Origin: Streptomyces natalensis ATCC 27448
Lineage (GTDB): Bacteria; Actinomycetota; Actinomycetes; Streptomycetales; Streptomycetaceae
Direction: 5' to 3'
DNA: 64,000 nucleotides
Assembly (NCBI RefSeq): GCF_000935125.1
Contig: NZ_JRKI01000062.1
Coordinates: 62,001-126,000 of the forward strand
In this document: positions 8,241 through 16,183 of the stretch, piece after piece
How positions within the stretch are numbered: the first letter of the stretch is position 1
Layout of the letters: each line of letters opens with the position of its first letter
Notes under the pieces: model-generated
Told to the model about the DNA's origin: nothing
Database searches by the model: none
What the model saw: the letters and a program-made list of their open reading frames with translations, nothing else
Position numbers and translations under genes: made by a program

Positions 8241-9333
8241 CGCGGTTCTCCTTGGCAACATGCCCACATTCAGGGCACGTGCAGGAAGTGTTGCGGGCGT
8301 CCACCGGGATCACGCGGCGAGCGGCACTCTCAGCCTTCTGCGCCAGGATTCCCAGGAAGAGCCCCCAACCCGCATCAAGGATGCTGCGGTTGAGCCCGGC
8401 CTTGGCAGCAGCCCGGTTGGGGAGGAACACGCCGGGTTGCCGGGGGTCGGGCTTGGGTGCGGGCGTCTGGGTCATACCCGCTGCGTTCAGCTTCTCGTGC
8501 CCGATCACGTCATGCCCGCGGACCAGGGTGAGAGCGGTCTTGTGGTGGTGGTCGAGCCGCTGACGCCGGATCTTCGCGTGGATCCTGGAGACCTTGCGGG
8601 CGGCGGCACGGTGCTTCTTCGTGCGGCACCGCGTGCGCTGGGGGAACGTCGAAAGGCGCTGCTGGGCGGCTGCCAGCCCTTCGGCCATCGACTCCAGGAA
8701 GCGAGGGTTGGCGACGTGCACGCCGTTGGAATCGGTGAAGAAGTGCGTGGTGCCCATGTCGATGCCGATGCTGCTGCCGGTGGCGGGCAGAGGCTCGGCA
8801 GGCACCTCGTCACAGGCCAGGACGACGTACCAGCGGCGCCCCTCGCGCTTGACCGAGATCGTTTTGACCCGGCCGCGCACGGGCCGGTGCTGGTGGACGC
8901 GGACGTGCCCGAGACCTTGCAGACGCACGCGGGTCTGCCCGTTGTGCGGTGTGGAGTCCCAGCGGCAGCCGTCGCCGTCCTTGGGGAACTCGACGGTGTC
9001 GAAGTGCCCGATTCCCTTGAAGCGCGGATACCCAGGGGTCTGCCCAGCCTTGACGCGCCGGAAGAACGCGGCGAACGCCTTGTTCAACCGCCGCAGCGTG
9101 GCCTGCTGCGAGGAGAACGACCAGCGGGCCTGGTCCGGATCGACGGCGCGAATCTCCTTCAACTGCGCGGACTGCTCCCCGTACCGCACCGTCGTACGCG
9201 AAGCGTGCCGGTAGGCATCACGGCGCTCCTGAGGCGCGGCGTTGTAGAGCATGCAGTGATCCCGCAGCATCGCATGCAGCGCGGCTTCCTGCCGCGCCGT
9301 CGGCCGCAACACGAACTTGTCAGCGCGGCGCAC
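8128..9333 (-). CDS. tnpB: RNA-guided endonuclease TnpB family protein
   Basis: A 401-residue TnpB, the transposon-encoded ancestor of Cas12 nucleases, which cuts DNA guided by an RNA made from the element end. The catalytic RuvC residues appear intact: D192 in GIDMGTTHFF, E280 in DVIGHEKLN, and D382 in ANADRVGALNVL. The zinc ribbon between RuvC-II and -III has CxxC pairs at C353/C356 and C372/C375. The N-terminal OrfB helix-turn-helix region (KFVLRPTARQEAALHAML) is present. The start is GTG with AAGGGGGG upstream. Length is normal. No partner tnpA was found. The gene faces serC convergently, with the serC terminator between them. Confidence 0.92.
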   Translation of the reverse strand: MRRADKFVLRPTARQEAALHAMLRDHCMLYNAAPQERRDAYRHASRTTVRYGEQSAQLKEIRAVDPDQARWSFSSQQATLRRLNKAFAAFFRRVKAGQTPGYPRFKGIGHFDTVEFPKDGDGCRWDSTPHNGQTRVRLQGLGHVRVHQHRPVRGRVKTISVKREGRRWYVVLACDEVPAEPLPATGSSIGIDMGTTHFFTDSNGVHVANPRFLESMAEGLAAAQQRLSTFPQRTRCRTKKHRAAARKVSRIHAKIRRQRLDHHHKTALTLVRGHDVIGHEKLNAAGMTQTPAPKPDPRQPGVFLPNRAAAKAGLNRSILDAGWGLFLGILAQKAESAARRVIPVDARNTSCTCPECGHVAKENRVTQSKFECVKCGHVANADRVGALNVLNRAGLALCAAA

Positions 9334-9486
9334 GGTCGTTCCCCCCTTCGCACAACATGACCAACCGTACGTGCCCCCACTGACAACAGCGCAGATCCAT
9401 GAAAAAAGTCGAGGTCAGAGCAGTTGAGAGACCCGATTGCCCCTCTCCTGAAGGCGAGGTCCCCTCGCTGGAAGTCTGATGGAGGC

Positions 9487-9924
9487 ATGACGACTCCACC
9501 GAGCCCCGGTCTCGCCGAGTTCGAACGTCAGGGGGCGATCCTGCTCACCACGTACAAGCGGGACGGCACCGGCGTCGGCACCCCGGTCAATATCGCCGTC
9601 GACGGTGACCACGCCTATATCCGCACCTACGGCAGCTCCTGGAAGGCCAAGCGGATGCGGAACTTCCCCGAGGTGGAGATCTGCGCCGCCACCTGGCGCG
9701 GCCGTCCGACCGGGCCCGCCCGCAAGGGGCGGGTGCGGCTGCTCGACCCGCAGACCCGCGAATACCGGCGCGCCGACCGCTCGCTGACCCGGAAGTACCC
9801 GCTGATCCACGGGCTGCTGGTGCCGTTGGCCCATCGGCTCAAGAAGGAGCGGACGCTCCATTACGAGCTGCGGTTGGTGGAGAGCGACGCGGCCCCGGGA
9901 CCGGTGCCCGGAGGGGCACCGTAG
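9487..9924 (+). CDS. PPOX class F420-dependent oxidoreductase family protein
   Basis: A 145-residue split-barrel flavin/deazaflavin-binding protein. Family features are ILLTTYKRDGTGVGTPVNIA near the N-terminus (the phosphate- and cofactor-binding strand), AYIRTYGSSWKAKRMRNFP, and VEICAATWRGRPTG. Relatives use F420 or FMN to reduce small substrates; the substrate is unknown. The ATG at 9487 has GGAGG 2 bases upstream, an unusually tight spacing that still favours this start over the upstream in-frame ATG at 9424. The 3' end forms a hairpin and meets the next gene convergently with only 28 bases between stops. Confidence 0.85.
   Translation: MTTPPSPGLAEFERQGAILLTTYKRDGTGVGTPVNIAVDGDHAYIRTYGSSWKAKRMRNFPEVEICAATWRGRPTGPARKGRVRLLDPQTREYRRADRSLTRKYPLIHGLLVPLAHRLKKERTLHYELRLVESDAAPGPVPGGAP
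9902..9921. terminator. hairpin inside the 3' coding end of the PPOX gene
   Basis: CGGTGCCC-GGAG-GGGCACCG forms an 8-bp perfect stem three bases before the end of the stop codon, in a 28-base convergent gap. A bidirectional terminator is likely; it encodes the dispensable PVPGGAP tail. Confidence 0.5.
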
Positions 9925-9952
9925 CCGCCGCCCGACCGCCCGTCGCCACCGC

Positions 9953-10975
9953 TCAGTCCTTACGGCGCATCCGCCGCACCCCGACCACCGCCGCCGCGGC
10001 CAGCCCCAGTACCAGCACGCTCCTGACGAACGTGGCCTTCGGTGTGAGGGAGCCACCCGGGCTCCCGGGAGCCGCCGGACTCCCGCTCGCCGCACCCTTG
10101 TTGTCGCCCGCCCCGCTGCCGGCCGGGCGGTCGCGCTTCGCCGCGTCCGGCAGCTGGTCGCCGCTCAGCCCGACCGGTTCGACCTGGCTGTCGTGGCCCT
10201 CCGACCCGTACAGCAGCGTCCGGCCGTCGGGGGTGAAGGTCACCGACTCCCCCTGCTCCTCGACCGGCACGCCCACGCTGCCGATGTCGTCCTTCGGCCG
10301 CCCGTTGCGCCAGTGGTACATCCGCGCGCCGAAGTAGCTGCGCAGCAGGAGCCGGGTCCCGTCCGGTGAGAAGGCGCCGTCGGTCACCCACAGGTCGACC
10401 GGCGCGACCTTGCGGAAGAGGTTGGTGCCGCCGGTCGTCAACCGCCGCGGGCCCTCGTAGAGCGCGCCGCTGCCGTCCTGCTTCTTGCTGGCGATATAGA
10501 CCCGGCCGGTCTTGGGGTGCACCATCAGCGCCTCGGCGTCGCGCGGCCCGTCGGCGTACTTCACGGTGAACTGGGTGGCGGTGACGGTGGCGTCGTGCAG
10601 CCTCTTGGGTTCGGGGAAGCGGTAGATCCAGACGTGGTCCCAGGCGCCACCCATGTTGTCGCCGATGTCGCCGAGGTAGATGTTGCCGTCGGGGCCGAGG
10701 GAGATGGCCTCGGCATCGCGCGGGGTGCCGATGCCGCGCAGCGTGATCTTGGCGACCGTACGGCCGGTCCTGCCGTCGACGCCATAGACGTAGGGGCCGT
10801 CGTCGCTGTCGTTGTGGGTCCAGTAGATGCCGGGGTGCGAACGGCTGGCGGCCAGTCCGCTGGACTCGGTGATTCGGGAGTCGCCGATGGTGAAGCCGTC
10901 GGGTTCATCGGCCGCGGCGGGTACGGCGGCCCACAGGATCCCCGCGGCACCGGCCGCGCACAGAAGCGAACGCAT
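9953..10975 (-). CDS. membrane-anchored secreted protein, beta-propeller-like
   Basis: A 340-residue exported protein. Residues 1-22 form a signal peptide (LLCAAGAAGILWAAVPAAA-DE). The extracellular part has repeated propeller-like strands (GIYWTHNDSDDGPYVYGVD, GNIYLGDIGDN, GRVYIASKKQDGSG, DGRTLLYGSEGHDSQ). A Gly/Ser/Pro/Ala linker leads to a C-terminal membrane helix (VLVLGLAAAAVVGV) and the positive tail RRMRRKD, giving type I topology. No catalytic signature was recognised; relatives are annotated as hypothetical. I chose the ATG at 10975, although no clear ribosome-binding site precedes it. Confidence 0.78.
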   Translation of the reverse strand: MRSLLCAAGAAGILWAAVPAAADEPDGFTIGDSRITESSGLAASRSHPGIYWTHNDSDDGPYVYGVDGRTGRTVAKITLRGIGTPRDAEAISLGPDGNIYLGDIGDNMGGAWDHVWIYRFPEPKRLHDATVTATQFTVKYADGPRDAEALMVHPKTGRVYIASKKQDGSGALYEGPRRLTTGGTNLFRKVAPVDLWVTDGAFSPDGTRLLLRSYFGARMYHWRNGRPKDDIGSVGVPVEEQGESVTFTPDGRTLLYGSEGHDSQVEPVGLSGDQLPDAAKRDRPAGSGAGDNKGAASGSPAAPGSPGGSLTPKATFVRSVLVLGLAAAAVVGVRRMRRKD

Positions 10976-11086
10976 GGGGACAGCGTGCCATCCCGGGGCG
11001 CCGCCGCAGCGTCTCCGTGCGGGCGTGGCCAGCGTCACGTACCCGCGAGTAGGGTCTCGCCGCGGATTCTCCGCCATGATGGCCCG

Positions 11087-11830
11087 ATGAGGATCATGTG
11101 CGTCGGCGACTCGATGACGATCGGCACCGCCGGCGCTGTCACGTGGCGCTTTCGTCTGTGGCAGCACCTGAGGGCGACGTACGAGAGCCCTTACCGTTTC
11201 GTCGGCCCGCGCCGCGCGCTGCATGACATCCTCCAGGACACGCCCAGCTCGTACGACTACGGCGACCCGGACTTCCCCGAGGACGCACGGGGGCATCTCG
11301 CCGGCTGGGGCGAGGGCTGGCTGCACATGGCGCCGCTCATAGAGGACGCCATACGGGACCATGAGGCGGACACGCTGCTGGTGTCGCTCGGCCTGATAGA
11401 CCTCGGGTTCTACACGAACGCCGAGCAGACCGCGGAGAACGTGCGGCGCTTCGTGGCGGCGGCGCGGGAGGCCGAGCCGCATGTCCGGGCGGTGCTGATG
11501 CCCGTGATACGCAATGTGCGCGCGGCAACGGACGCGGCGTTCGCGGCGCAGCGCGAGCGGTTCAACGAGCTGCTGGCCAAGGCCGTCGCCGATCTCTCCA
11601 CCCCCTCCTCGCCGTTGCTGCTGGCCTCCGAGCCGCCCGCCTGGAGCATCGAGACCGCCACATACGACGGGACGCATCCGTCGGCCCTGGGCGAGCATCT
11701 GCTGGCGGGTGCGTTCGCGGAGGCGATGCAGCAGGGGTGGGGCATCGGGGGGCGGTATGCGTATCCCGATACGCATACCGGGACGGGCCCGCACCGCAAT
11801 GGCTCCCCGACTCCCGCCGGTGCCGCTTGA
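11087..11830 (+). CDS. SGNH/GDSL hydrolase family protein
   Basis: A 247-residue protein. Block I GDSMTIG (residues 7-13) supplies the nucleophilic serine and the C-terminal DGTHPSALG supplies Asp and His, as in SGNH esterases and lipases. There is no signal peptide, so it is cytoplasmic or exported by another route. Its substrate is unknown. The C-terminal 25 residues are low-complexity (YPDTHTGTGPHRNGSP) and their DNA contains a perfect 13-bp inverted repeat. The ATG at 11087 is chosen because it opens directly into the conserved MRIMCVGDS strand. The next gene starts 34 bases downstream. Confidence 0.85.
   Translation: MRIMCVGDSMTIGTAGAVTWRFRLWQHLRATYESPYRFVGPRRALHDILQDTPSSYDYGDPDFPEDARGHLAGWGEGWLHMAPLIEDAIRDHEADTLLVSLGLIDLGFYTNAEQTAENVRRFVAAAREAEPHVRAVLMPVIRNVRAATDAAFAAQRERFNELLAKAVADLSTPSSPLLLASEPPAWSIETATYDGTHPSALGEHLLAGAFAEAMQQGWGIGGRYAYPDTHTGTGPHRNGSPTPAGAA
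11753..11780. repeat. 28-bp inverted repeat in the 3' end of the SGNH gene
   Basis: CGGTATGCGTATC-CC-GATACGCATACCG is a perfect 13-bp dyad with a 2-base loop. It lies in coding sequence but 85 bases upstream of the aldo/keto reductase start, so it could be an operator or an attenuator for that gene. Confidence 0.6.
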
Positions 11831-11864
11831 TTCGAATGCCCTCCAAGGCGTTGGCTGGGCAATC

Positions 11865-12863
11865 ATGAAGTACACACAACTCGGACGCACCGGACTCCAG
11901 GTCAGCCGACTCGTCCTCGGCACCATGAACTTCGGTCCCCAGACGGACGAGGCCGACAGCCACGCGATCATGGACAGCGCCCTCGAAGCGGGCGTGAACT
12001 TCTTCGACACCGCCAATGTCTACGGCTGGGGCGCGGAGAAGGGCCGTACGGAAGAGATCCTCGGCTCCTGGTTCGCCAAGGGCGGCGGCCGGCGCGACAA
12101 GACCGTACTGGCCACCAAGGTCTACGGCCATATGGGCACCGACGGCGACCCGGTCTGGCCCAACCACCACAAGCTCTCCGCGCTCAACATCCGCCGCGCG
12201 GTCGACGCCAGCCTCAAGCGGCTGGGCACCGACCACATCGACCTCTACCAGTTCCACCACGTGGACCGTGCCACGCCCTGGGACGAGATCTGGCAGGCCA
12301 TCGACGTCCTCGTCCAGCAGGGCAAGATCCTCTACGCCGGGTCGTCCAACCACGCCGGATGGCATATCGCGCAGGCCAACGAGACGGCCCGGCGGCGCGG
12401 TTCATACGGCCTGGTCAGCGAGCAGTGCCTGTACAACCTCGCCGAACGGCGCGCGGAGATGGAGGTCATCCCGGCCGCCGAGGGCTACGGTCTCGGGATC
12501 GTCCCCTGGTCGCCGCTGCACGGCGGGCTGCTCGGCGGCGCCCTGCGCAAGGAGCGGGAGGGCGGTGGCGCCCGTTCGACCTCGGGACGCGCCGCCGACG
12601 CCCTGGCCGACTCCGCGGTCCGCGCCCGGATCCAGGCGTACGAGGACCTGGTCGAGCGGCACGGTCTGCAACCCGGCGAAGTGGCCCTGGCCTGGCTCCT
12701 GACCCGTCCCGCGGTCACCGGCCCGATCGTCGGCCCCCGCACCGGCGACCAGCTCGCCTCCGCCCTGCGCGCGGTCGAACTGACCCTGCCCGAGGAGCTG
12801 CTGACCGCCCTGGACGACATCTTCCCGGGCCCCGGCCCGTCCCCGGAGGCATTCGCCTGGTGA
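11865..12863 (+). CDS. aldo/keto reductase
   Basis: A 332-residue NADPH-dependent reductase with a (beta/alpha)8 barrel. It has YTQLGRTGLQVSRLVLGTMN at the N-terminus, the catalytic Asp/Tyr region NFFDTANVYGWG, the catalytic Lys in VLATKVYGHM, His in YQFHHVDRATPW, and the C-terminal cofactor loop VTGPIVGPRTGDQL. It groups by eye with the YajO/YghZ-like branch. The substrate is unknown, probably a small aldehyde or ketone. The start ATG (MKYTQLG) is 34 bases after the SGNH stop codon. A quinone-oxidoreductase remnant lies directly downstream. Confidence 0.92.
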   Translation: MKYTQLGRTGLQVSRLVLGTMNFGPQTDEADSHAIMDSALEAGVNFFDTANVYGWGAEKGRTEEILGSWFAKGGGRRDKTVLATKVYGHMGTDGDPVWPNHHKLSALNIRRAVDASLKRLGTDHIDLYQFHHVDRATPWDEIWQAIDVLVQQGKILYAGSSNHAGWHIAQANETARRRGSYGLVSEQCLYNLAERRAEMEVIPAAEGYGLGIVPWSPLHGGLLGGALRKEREGGGARSTSGRAADALADSAVRARIQAYEDLVERHGLQPGEVALAWLLTRPAVTGPIVGPRTGDQLASALRAVELTLPEELLTALDDIFPGPGPSPEAFAW

Positions 12864-12888
12864 ACGACGGCGCCCCACGGCCCCGGAC

Positions 12889-13250
12889 GGATCGTCAGAC
12901 GTCCGGGGCGACGTCGCCGAGACCGTCCGCGACGTGGATGTGGTCCTCGACGGCCTCGGCGGCCCGAACTGGGCCCGTTCCCTGCGCACCCTGCGACCGG
13001 GCGGAACGCTGGTCTCGCGGCTGCCGCTGGACGACACCTTCCCGCGCGCGCAGGCCGAGGCGACCGGGGTGCGGGCGGTGTTCATGCTGTCGAACCGGAC
13101 CGGACCGGGCTGCGCGAGATCGGCACCCTGGTCGAGACCGGCCGGCTGCGGGTCACGGACGCCGTCTTCCCGCTGGAGGAGGCCGCCGCACACCGGCGGG
13201 GAGAGACCGGGCGCACCACCGGAAAGATCGTGCTGTCCGTCACCGCATGA
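12889..13250 (+). pseudogene. zinc-binding dehydrogenase / quinone oxidoreductase remnant
   Basis: Only the C-terminal third of an MDR-family reductase remains. One frame reads DVAETVRDVDVVLDGLGG, then LRTLRPGGTLVSRLPLDD and VRAVFMLSN. After about 13110 the reading continues in another frame as LREIGTLVETGRLRVTDAVF, EEAAAH and KIVLSVTA followed by a stop. A frameshift and the loss of the N-terminal catalytic domain and the GxGxxG motif make it non-functional. It is probably the end of a gene that once followed the aldo/keto reductase. Confidence 0.7.
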
Positions 13251-13272
13251 CCGGAACCCAAGGATGCGCAGG

Positions 13273-13359
13273 TCAGCGCAGTGCCGCCGCCACGATCACC
13301 ACGATGAGCAGCACGGCGAGGAGACCGGAGACGATCCGGTTACGGGTTTTAGGGTCCAC
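13273..13359 (-). CDS. 28-residue single-pass membrane microprotein
   Basis: GTG start, then DPKTRNRIVSG followed by a continuous hydrophobic helix (LLAVLLIVVIVAAAL) and a terminal Arg. The layout of a positive N-terminus and a single helix is that of bacterial membrane microproteins, which often bind a larger membrane partner. There is no clear ribosome-binding site. It lies 63 bases downstream of thpR on the same strand and may be co-transcribed with it. Similar very short proteins are conserved in Streptomyces to my recollection; I cannot confirm that here. Confidence 0.5.
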   Translation of the reverse strand: MDPKTRNRIVSGLLAVLLIVVIVAAALR

Positions 13360-13422
13360 CCAATGAGCGTAACCGGACCGGATCCGGGCGCAGCGGCGGC
13401 CCAGCTCCCGGTCCGGCTCCGG

Positions 13423-13998
13423 TCAGTGGCCCAGCGGCCACGACGCCAGCTTCTCGTAGTGCGGCTGGCTGCCCCGGACGCCCGGCGCCGGTGGATGGCT
13501 GCGCATCAGCGCCAGCTCCCGGACGGTCCACGGGCTGCTCTCGAAGCCGTCCAGAGCGTCCGCGAACGGGGCGAGGTGCAGGCGCTCGATGCGGTTGCGG
13601 GCGATCGTGAGGTGCGGGTGGTACGGACGGTGCGTACGGTGCGGGTCCCGCGTCACACCGGCCCGGCGGCCGGCCGCCTCCGCCGAGTCCGCCAGCTTCC
13701 GCATCACCTCCAGCTCGCCCTCGGCGCCCATCCACACCACCCGGTCGTCGAACCGGCCGCCGTCCATGATCCGCAGCTCGTACGGGGCATGCCGCCGCGC
13801 GGCCCGCGCCAGGCGTTCCGCCAGCTCGGGCAGCAGATCTTCGGCCACCTCCCCGTAGAAGGCGAGGGTGAAATGCCACCCTTCGTGGCCGGTCCAGCGC
13901 AGCCGGTCCGCCGCCGGCAGCGCCTTCAACCGCGCCACCGCGGCGGACAGTTCGGTGAGGACGGAGCCGGGCGGCAGCACCGCGGCGAAGAGTCTCAT
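13423..13998 (-). CDS. thpR: RNA 2',3'-cyclic phosphodiesterase (2H family)
   Basis: A 191-residue 2H phosphoesterase. The two catalytic HxTx motifs are HFTL (in GWHFTLAFYG, about residue 43) and HLTI (in YHPHLTIARN, about residue 140), spaced as in ThpR/LigT. The enzyme opens 2',3'-cyclic phosphates on RNA ends and may ligate tRNA halves in reverse. The start MRLFAAVLPP matches the first strand of the family. It lies on the minus strand, with the MFS gene ending 51 bases upstream, and a membrane microprotein gene follows it. Confidence 0.9.
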   Translation of the reverse strand: MRLFAAVLPPGSVLTELSAAVARLKALPAADRLRWTGHEGWHFTLAFYGEVAEDLLPELAERLARAARRHAPYELRIMDGGRFDDRVVWMGAEGELEVMRKLADSAEAAGRRAGVTRDPHRTHRPYHPHLTIARNRIERLHLAPFADALDGFESSPWTVRELALMRSHPPAPGVRGSQPHYEKLASWPLGH

Positions 13999-14049
13999 AC
14001 GGCCAGTCTCACCCAGGGGGCGAGACCGGCGCAGGGATTCCCGCCCGGG

Positions 14050-15570
14050 TCATGGTGTCGCCGCCAGCCGCCGGGGGTCGCACTCCGCGGGCGCGGCCGG
14101 ATCCGCGGTGGGGGCGGAAGCCTCCGCGGGCGCGGCGGACGGGGCCGACTGGGCCGACGGGACCGACGGGACGGCAACGCCGTCGACGGAGGGCGCGGCC
14201 GGTTGCGCCGGGCCGCCGCGGGCCACGAAGGTCACATGCTGCCGCCCCCGCCGCAGGTCTATCTTCAGGCGCAGCCCGCCCACCCGGGCCAGGATCAGGC
14301 CGATGACCGCCGCGGCGCCGGCCGAGACCACGCCGCCCGTGACGAAGCCGATACGGGCGCCGAAGGTGTCCGTGACCCAGCCGACCAGCGGCGCGCCCAG
14401 CGGGGTGCCGCCCATGAAGACCATCATGAACAGGCTCATCACCCGGCCGCGCATCAGCGGGTCGGTGGCCATCTGGACGCTGGAGTTGGCGGTGACGTTG
14501 ATCGTCAGGCCGGCCATGCCGATGGGTGCGAGCAGCGCCGCGAAGATCCAGAAGGAGGGGGACAGCGCGGCGGCGATCTCCAGGGCGCCGAAGAGCAGCG
14601 CGGCGCCGACCAGCAGCCGCAGCCGGGAGCCGGCCCGGCGGGCCGCGAGCAGCGCGCCGATCAGCGAACCGGCCGCCATCAGCCCGTTGAACAGCGCGTA
14701 CGTGCCGGCGCCGGCATGGAAGACCTGGTAGACGAAGGCGGTCAGCCAGATCGGGAAGTTGAAGCCGAAGGTGCCGATGAACCCGACCAGAACGATGGGC
14801 CAGATCAGCTCGGGGCGCCCGGACACATAGCGCAGGCCCTCCCGTAGCTGTCCCTTGCTGCGCGGGACGGTGGTGACCTTGTGGAGTTCGGCGGGGCGCA
14901 TCATCAGCAGGCCGATGACCGGCGCCAGGAAGGACAGGCCGTTGAAGAGGAACGCCCAGCCGCTGCCGAACGCGGTGATCAGCACACCGGCGACGGCCGG
15001 GCCGATCAGGCGGGCGGACTGGAAGTTGGCGGAGTTCAGGCTGACGGCGTTGCGCAGGTCCTCCTGGCCGACCATCTCGGAGACGAACGCCTGGCGGGAG
15101 GGGTTGTCGACGACGGTGACCAGGCCGAGCAGGAAGGCCACCAGGTAGACGTGCCAGACCTGGACGTGGCCGCTGAGCGTGAGGACGGCGAGTGCCAGGC
15201 CGGTCAGGCCCATCGCGGACTGGGTGACGAGCAGCAGCTTGCGCTTGGGGAAGCGGTCGGCGATCACCCCGCCGTAGAGCCCGAAGAGCAGCATGGGCAG
15301 GAATTGCAGCGCGGTGGTGATGCCGACGGCACCGGAGGAGCCGGTCAGGCTCAGGACCAGCCAGTCCTGGGCTATTCGCTGCATCCAGGTGCCGGTGTTG
15401 GACACCACCTGGCCGGTGGCGAAGAGGCGGTAGTTGCGGATGCGCAGCGAACTGAAGGTGCCCGTGCGCCGCGCGGCGCCGCGTCCGGCGACGGGTGGTG
15501 CGCCGTCGGGAGCCGTGTCGTGGTCGGAGTGCGGTGCGGGGGCGGAGTGTGCTCCGGATCCCGTACTCAA
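14050..15570 (-). CDS. MFS transporter (enterobactin-exporter-like)
   Basis: A 506-residue permease of the EntS/MFS_3 type. Its core starts at about residue 35 with SSLRIRNYRLFATGQVVSNT, typical of this branch, followed by 12 predicted helices and the loop motif GGVIADRFPKRKLLL. A long Ala/Pro/Ser-rich cytoplasmic tail (about 60 residues) follows the last helix. The start is TTG, supported by GGAGG 9 bases upstream; no ATG or GTG in frame fits. The MarR gene ends 29 bases upstream, so the two form an operon and MarR probably controls efflux of an unknown drug or metabolite. Confidence 0.88.
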   Translation of the reverse strand: MSTGSGAHSAPAPHSDHDTAPDGAPPVAGRGAARRTGTFSSLRIRNYRLFATGQVVSNTGTWMQRIAQDWLVLSLTGSSGAVGITTALQFLPMLLFGLYGGVIADRFPKRKLLLVTQSAMGLTGLALAVLTLSGHVQVWHVYLVAFLLGLVTVVDNPSRQAFVSEMVGQEDLRNAVSLNSANFQSARLIGPAVAGVLITAFGSGWAFLFNGLSFLAPVIGLLMMRPAELHKVTTVPRSKGQLREGLRYVSGRPELIWPIVLVGFIGTFGFNFPIWLTAFVYQVFHAGAGTYALFNGLMAAGSLIGALLAARRAGSRLRLLVGAALLFGALEIAAALSPSFWIFAALLAPIGMAGLTINVTANSSVQMATDPLMRGRVMSLFMMVFMGGTPLGAPLVGWVTDTFGARIGFVTGGVVSAGAAAVIGLILARVGGLRLKIDLRRGRQHVTFVARGGPAQPAAPSVDGVAVPSVPSAQSAPSAAPAEASAPTADPAAPAECDPRRLAATP

Positions 15571-15599
15571 CGTGGGTTCGCCTCCTTGGCGTTGGGGTT

Positions 15600-16043
15600 C
15601 TACAACTGTGCGAGTTTCTCCAGAACGGGCGCCGCGGCCCGGACCTTGGCCCATTCGTCGTCGTCCAGCCCGGAGGCCAGCTCGGCGAGCCAGGCATTGC
15701 GCTTGCGGCGGCTCTCTTCGAGCATCGCCTCGGCCTGTTCGGTCTGGGTGACGACCTTCTGGCGGCGGTCGTCGGGGTGCGGTTCGAGCCGGACCAGTCC
15801 CTTGGCCTCCAGCATGGCCACGATGCGCGTCATCGACGGCGGCTGGACATGCTCTTTGCGGGCCAGTTCGCCCGGGGTGGCGCGACCGCACCGGGCGAGG
15901 GTGCCGAGCACCGACATCTCGGTGGGGCTCAGCGATTCGTCGACCCGCTGGTGCTTGAGGCGGCGGGACAGGCGCATGACCGCGGACCGCAGAGCGTTCA
16001 CGGCGTCGTCGCCGTGGGACAGTTCCGGCATGGTCGTTAGCAT
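15600..16043 (-). CDS. MarR family transcriptional regulator
   Basis: A 147-residue winged-helix repressor. The DNA-binding region is LSPTEMSVLGTLARCG then ATPGELARKEHVQPPSMTRI, with the wing LVRLEPHPDDRRQKVV containing the conserved D-R motif. The start ATG at 16043 has AAAGG about 9 bases upstream; a second ATG four codons later is possible. It is the first gene of an operon with the MFS transporter, the classic arrangement for a ligand-relieved efflux repressor. A TTAC/GTAA dyad just upstream may be its operator. Confidence 0.92.
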   Translation of the reverse strand: MLTTMPELSHGDDAVNALRSAVMRLSRRLKHQRVDESLSPTEMSVLGTLARCGRATPGELARKEHVQPPSMTRIVAMLEAKGLVRLEPHPDDRRQKVVTQTEQAEAMLEESRRKRNAWLAELASGLDDDEWAKVRAAAPVLEKLAQL

Positions 16044-16049
16044 AACTCA

Positions 16050-16066
16050 TTACCTTTTCTAAGTAA
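16050..16066. promoter_or_regulatory. candidate MarR operator
   Basis: TTAC-N9-GTAA in an AT-rich patch overlaps the ribosome-binding site of the marR-type gene. AT-rich dyads at this position are typical MarR targets, but the half-sites are short. Confidence 0.3.
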
Positions 16067-16183
16067 AGCGGGAGTGCGGCGCTTCCCCGATCCGCCGGAG
16101 AGATTCCTTATCGCTCACCCATATGGGTGAGGACGCAGCCGAAATCGGCCCACCTGAGCGGCTTCTACCGGGACGGTGTCCCT

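Larger units (their letters stand above)
8080..9410 (-). mobile_element. IS200/IS605-like element carrying tnpB only
   Basis: A single tnpB gene with no tnpA in the window, so the element cannot mobilise itself. The right end is marked by the imperfect palindrome at 8092-8111 (CCCGTGACT-GA-AGTCGCGGG), a form typical of IS605-group right ends in actinobacteria. The left end is less clear. Reading on the minus strand, TTTTTTCATGGATCTG about 65 bases upstream of the tnpB start could contain a TTCAT-type target-adjacent motif. No target duplication is expected for this family. Boundaries are approximate. Confidence 0.6.

Noticed and set aside
7800..9486. tnpA transposase partner of tnpB
   Set aside because: No HUH transposase motif or suitable frame lies on either side of tnpB.
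16127..16183. Upstream start for the RHH-like protein
   Set aside because: The extra 19 codons lack coding bias and precede the predicted DNA-binding strand with no support.
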